A DNA stretch of 5,592 nt from the NCBI GenBank assembly GCA_964386925.1, contig CAYLUU010000125.1, forward strand, positions 1 through 5,592, written 5' to 3'. The translations under genes and the position numbers were made by a program. A model generated the notes under the pieces. It was not told the DNA's origin and ran no database searches. It was given only the letters and a program-made list of their open reading frames with translations. The stretch's first letter is position 1, and each line of letters opens with the position of its first letter. Source of the stretch: CAG-791 sp964386925 (GTDB lineage Bacteria > Bacillota > Clostridia > Lachnospirales > Lachnospiraceae). Below, piece after piece: positions 5,553-5,592 of this stretch.

Positions 5553-5592
5553 CAGTAACACAGCGGACCTGAAAAGTAAAGGAAGATGTTGG

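Overview
The window looks like chromosomal DNA from an anaerobic, moderate-GC Bacillota, most likely a Lachnospiraceae-type Clostridia. This rests on the look of the proteins (TelA family, DapA, DapB, a cold-shock protein), strong GGAGG ribosome binding sites, and the dispersed small inverted repeats. The assignment is inference, since no search was run.

Layout. Positions 1-203 hold no recognisable gene, only a candidate promoter. The plus strand then carries a TelA-family (toxic anion resistance) gene (204-1373), a BtuR/CobO-like P-loop protein (1404-1925) and dapA (2050-2949). A long inverted repeat that may be a terminator follows dapA, and next to it lies a 49-bp element with perfect 13-bp inverted ends (3018-3066). 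dapB (3096-3851) overlaps the next gene by 4 bp. That gene is a HisA of the eukaryotic (yeast His6) type (3848-4651). Downstream is a second, longer and truncated relative of the 49-bp element (4663-4747). It abuts a headless C-terminal fragment of a carbohydrate ABC transporter solute-binding protein (about 4769-4935). A strong GC-rich terminator (5003-5038) and a 32-bp perfect palindrome (5101-5132) follow. A minus-strand cold-shock gene (5267-5470) closes the window.

How the genes work together. DapA and DapB catalyse consecutive steps of the diaminopimelate/lysine pathway, needed for lysine and peptidoglycan. The dapB-hisA overlap suggests translational coupling of lysine and histidine biosynthesis genes. 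No other his or dap genes are visible. The BtuR/CobO-like protein has no cobalamin neighbours, so its role is open.

The most interesting points are the eukaryote-type HisA joined to dapB, the repeat family (two clear copies and one degenerate candidate), and the gene remnant at the edge of one repeat copy. I see no complete new defence or mobile system.
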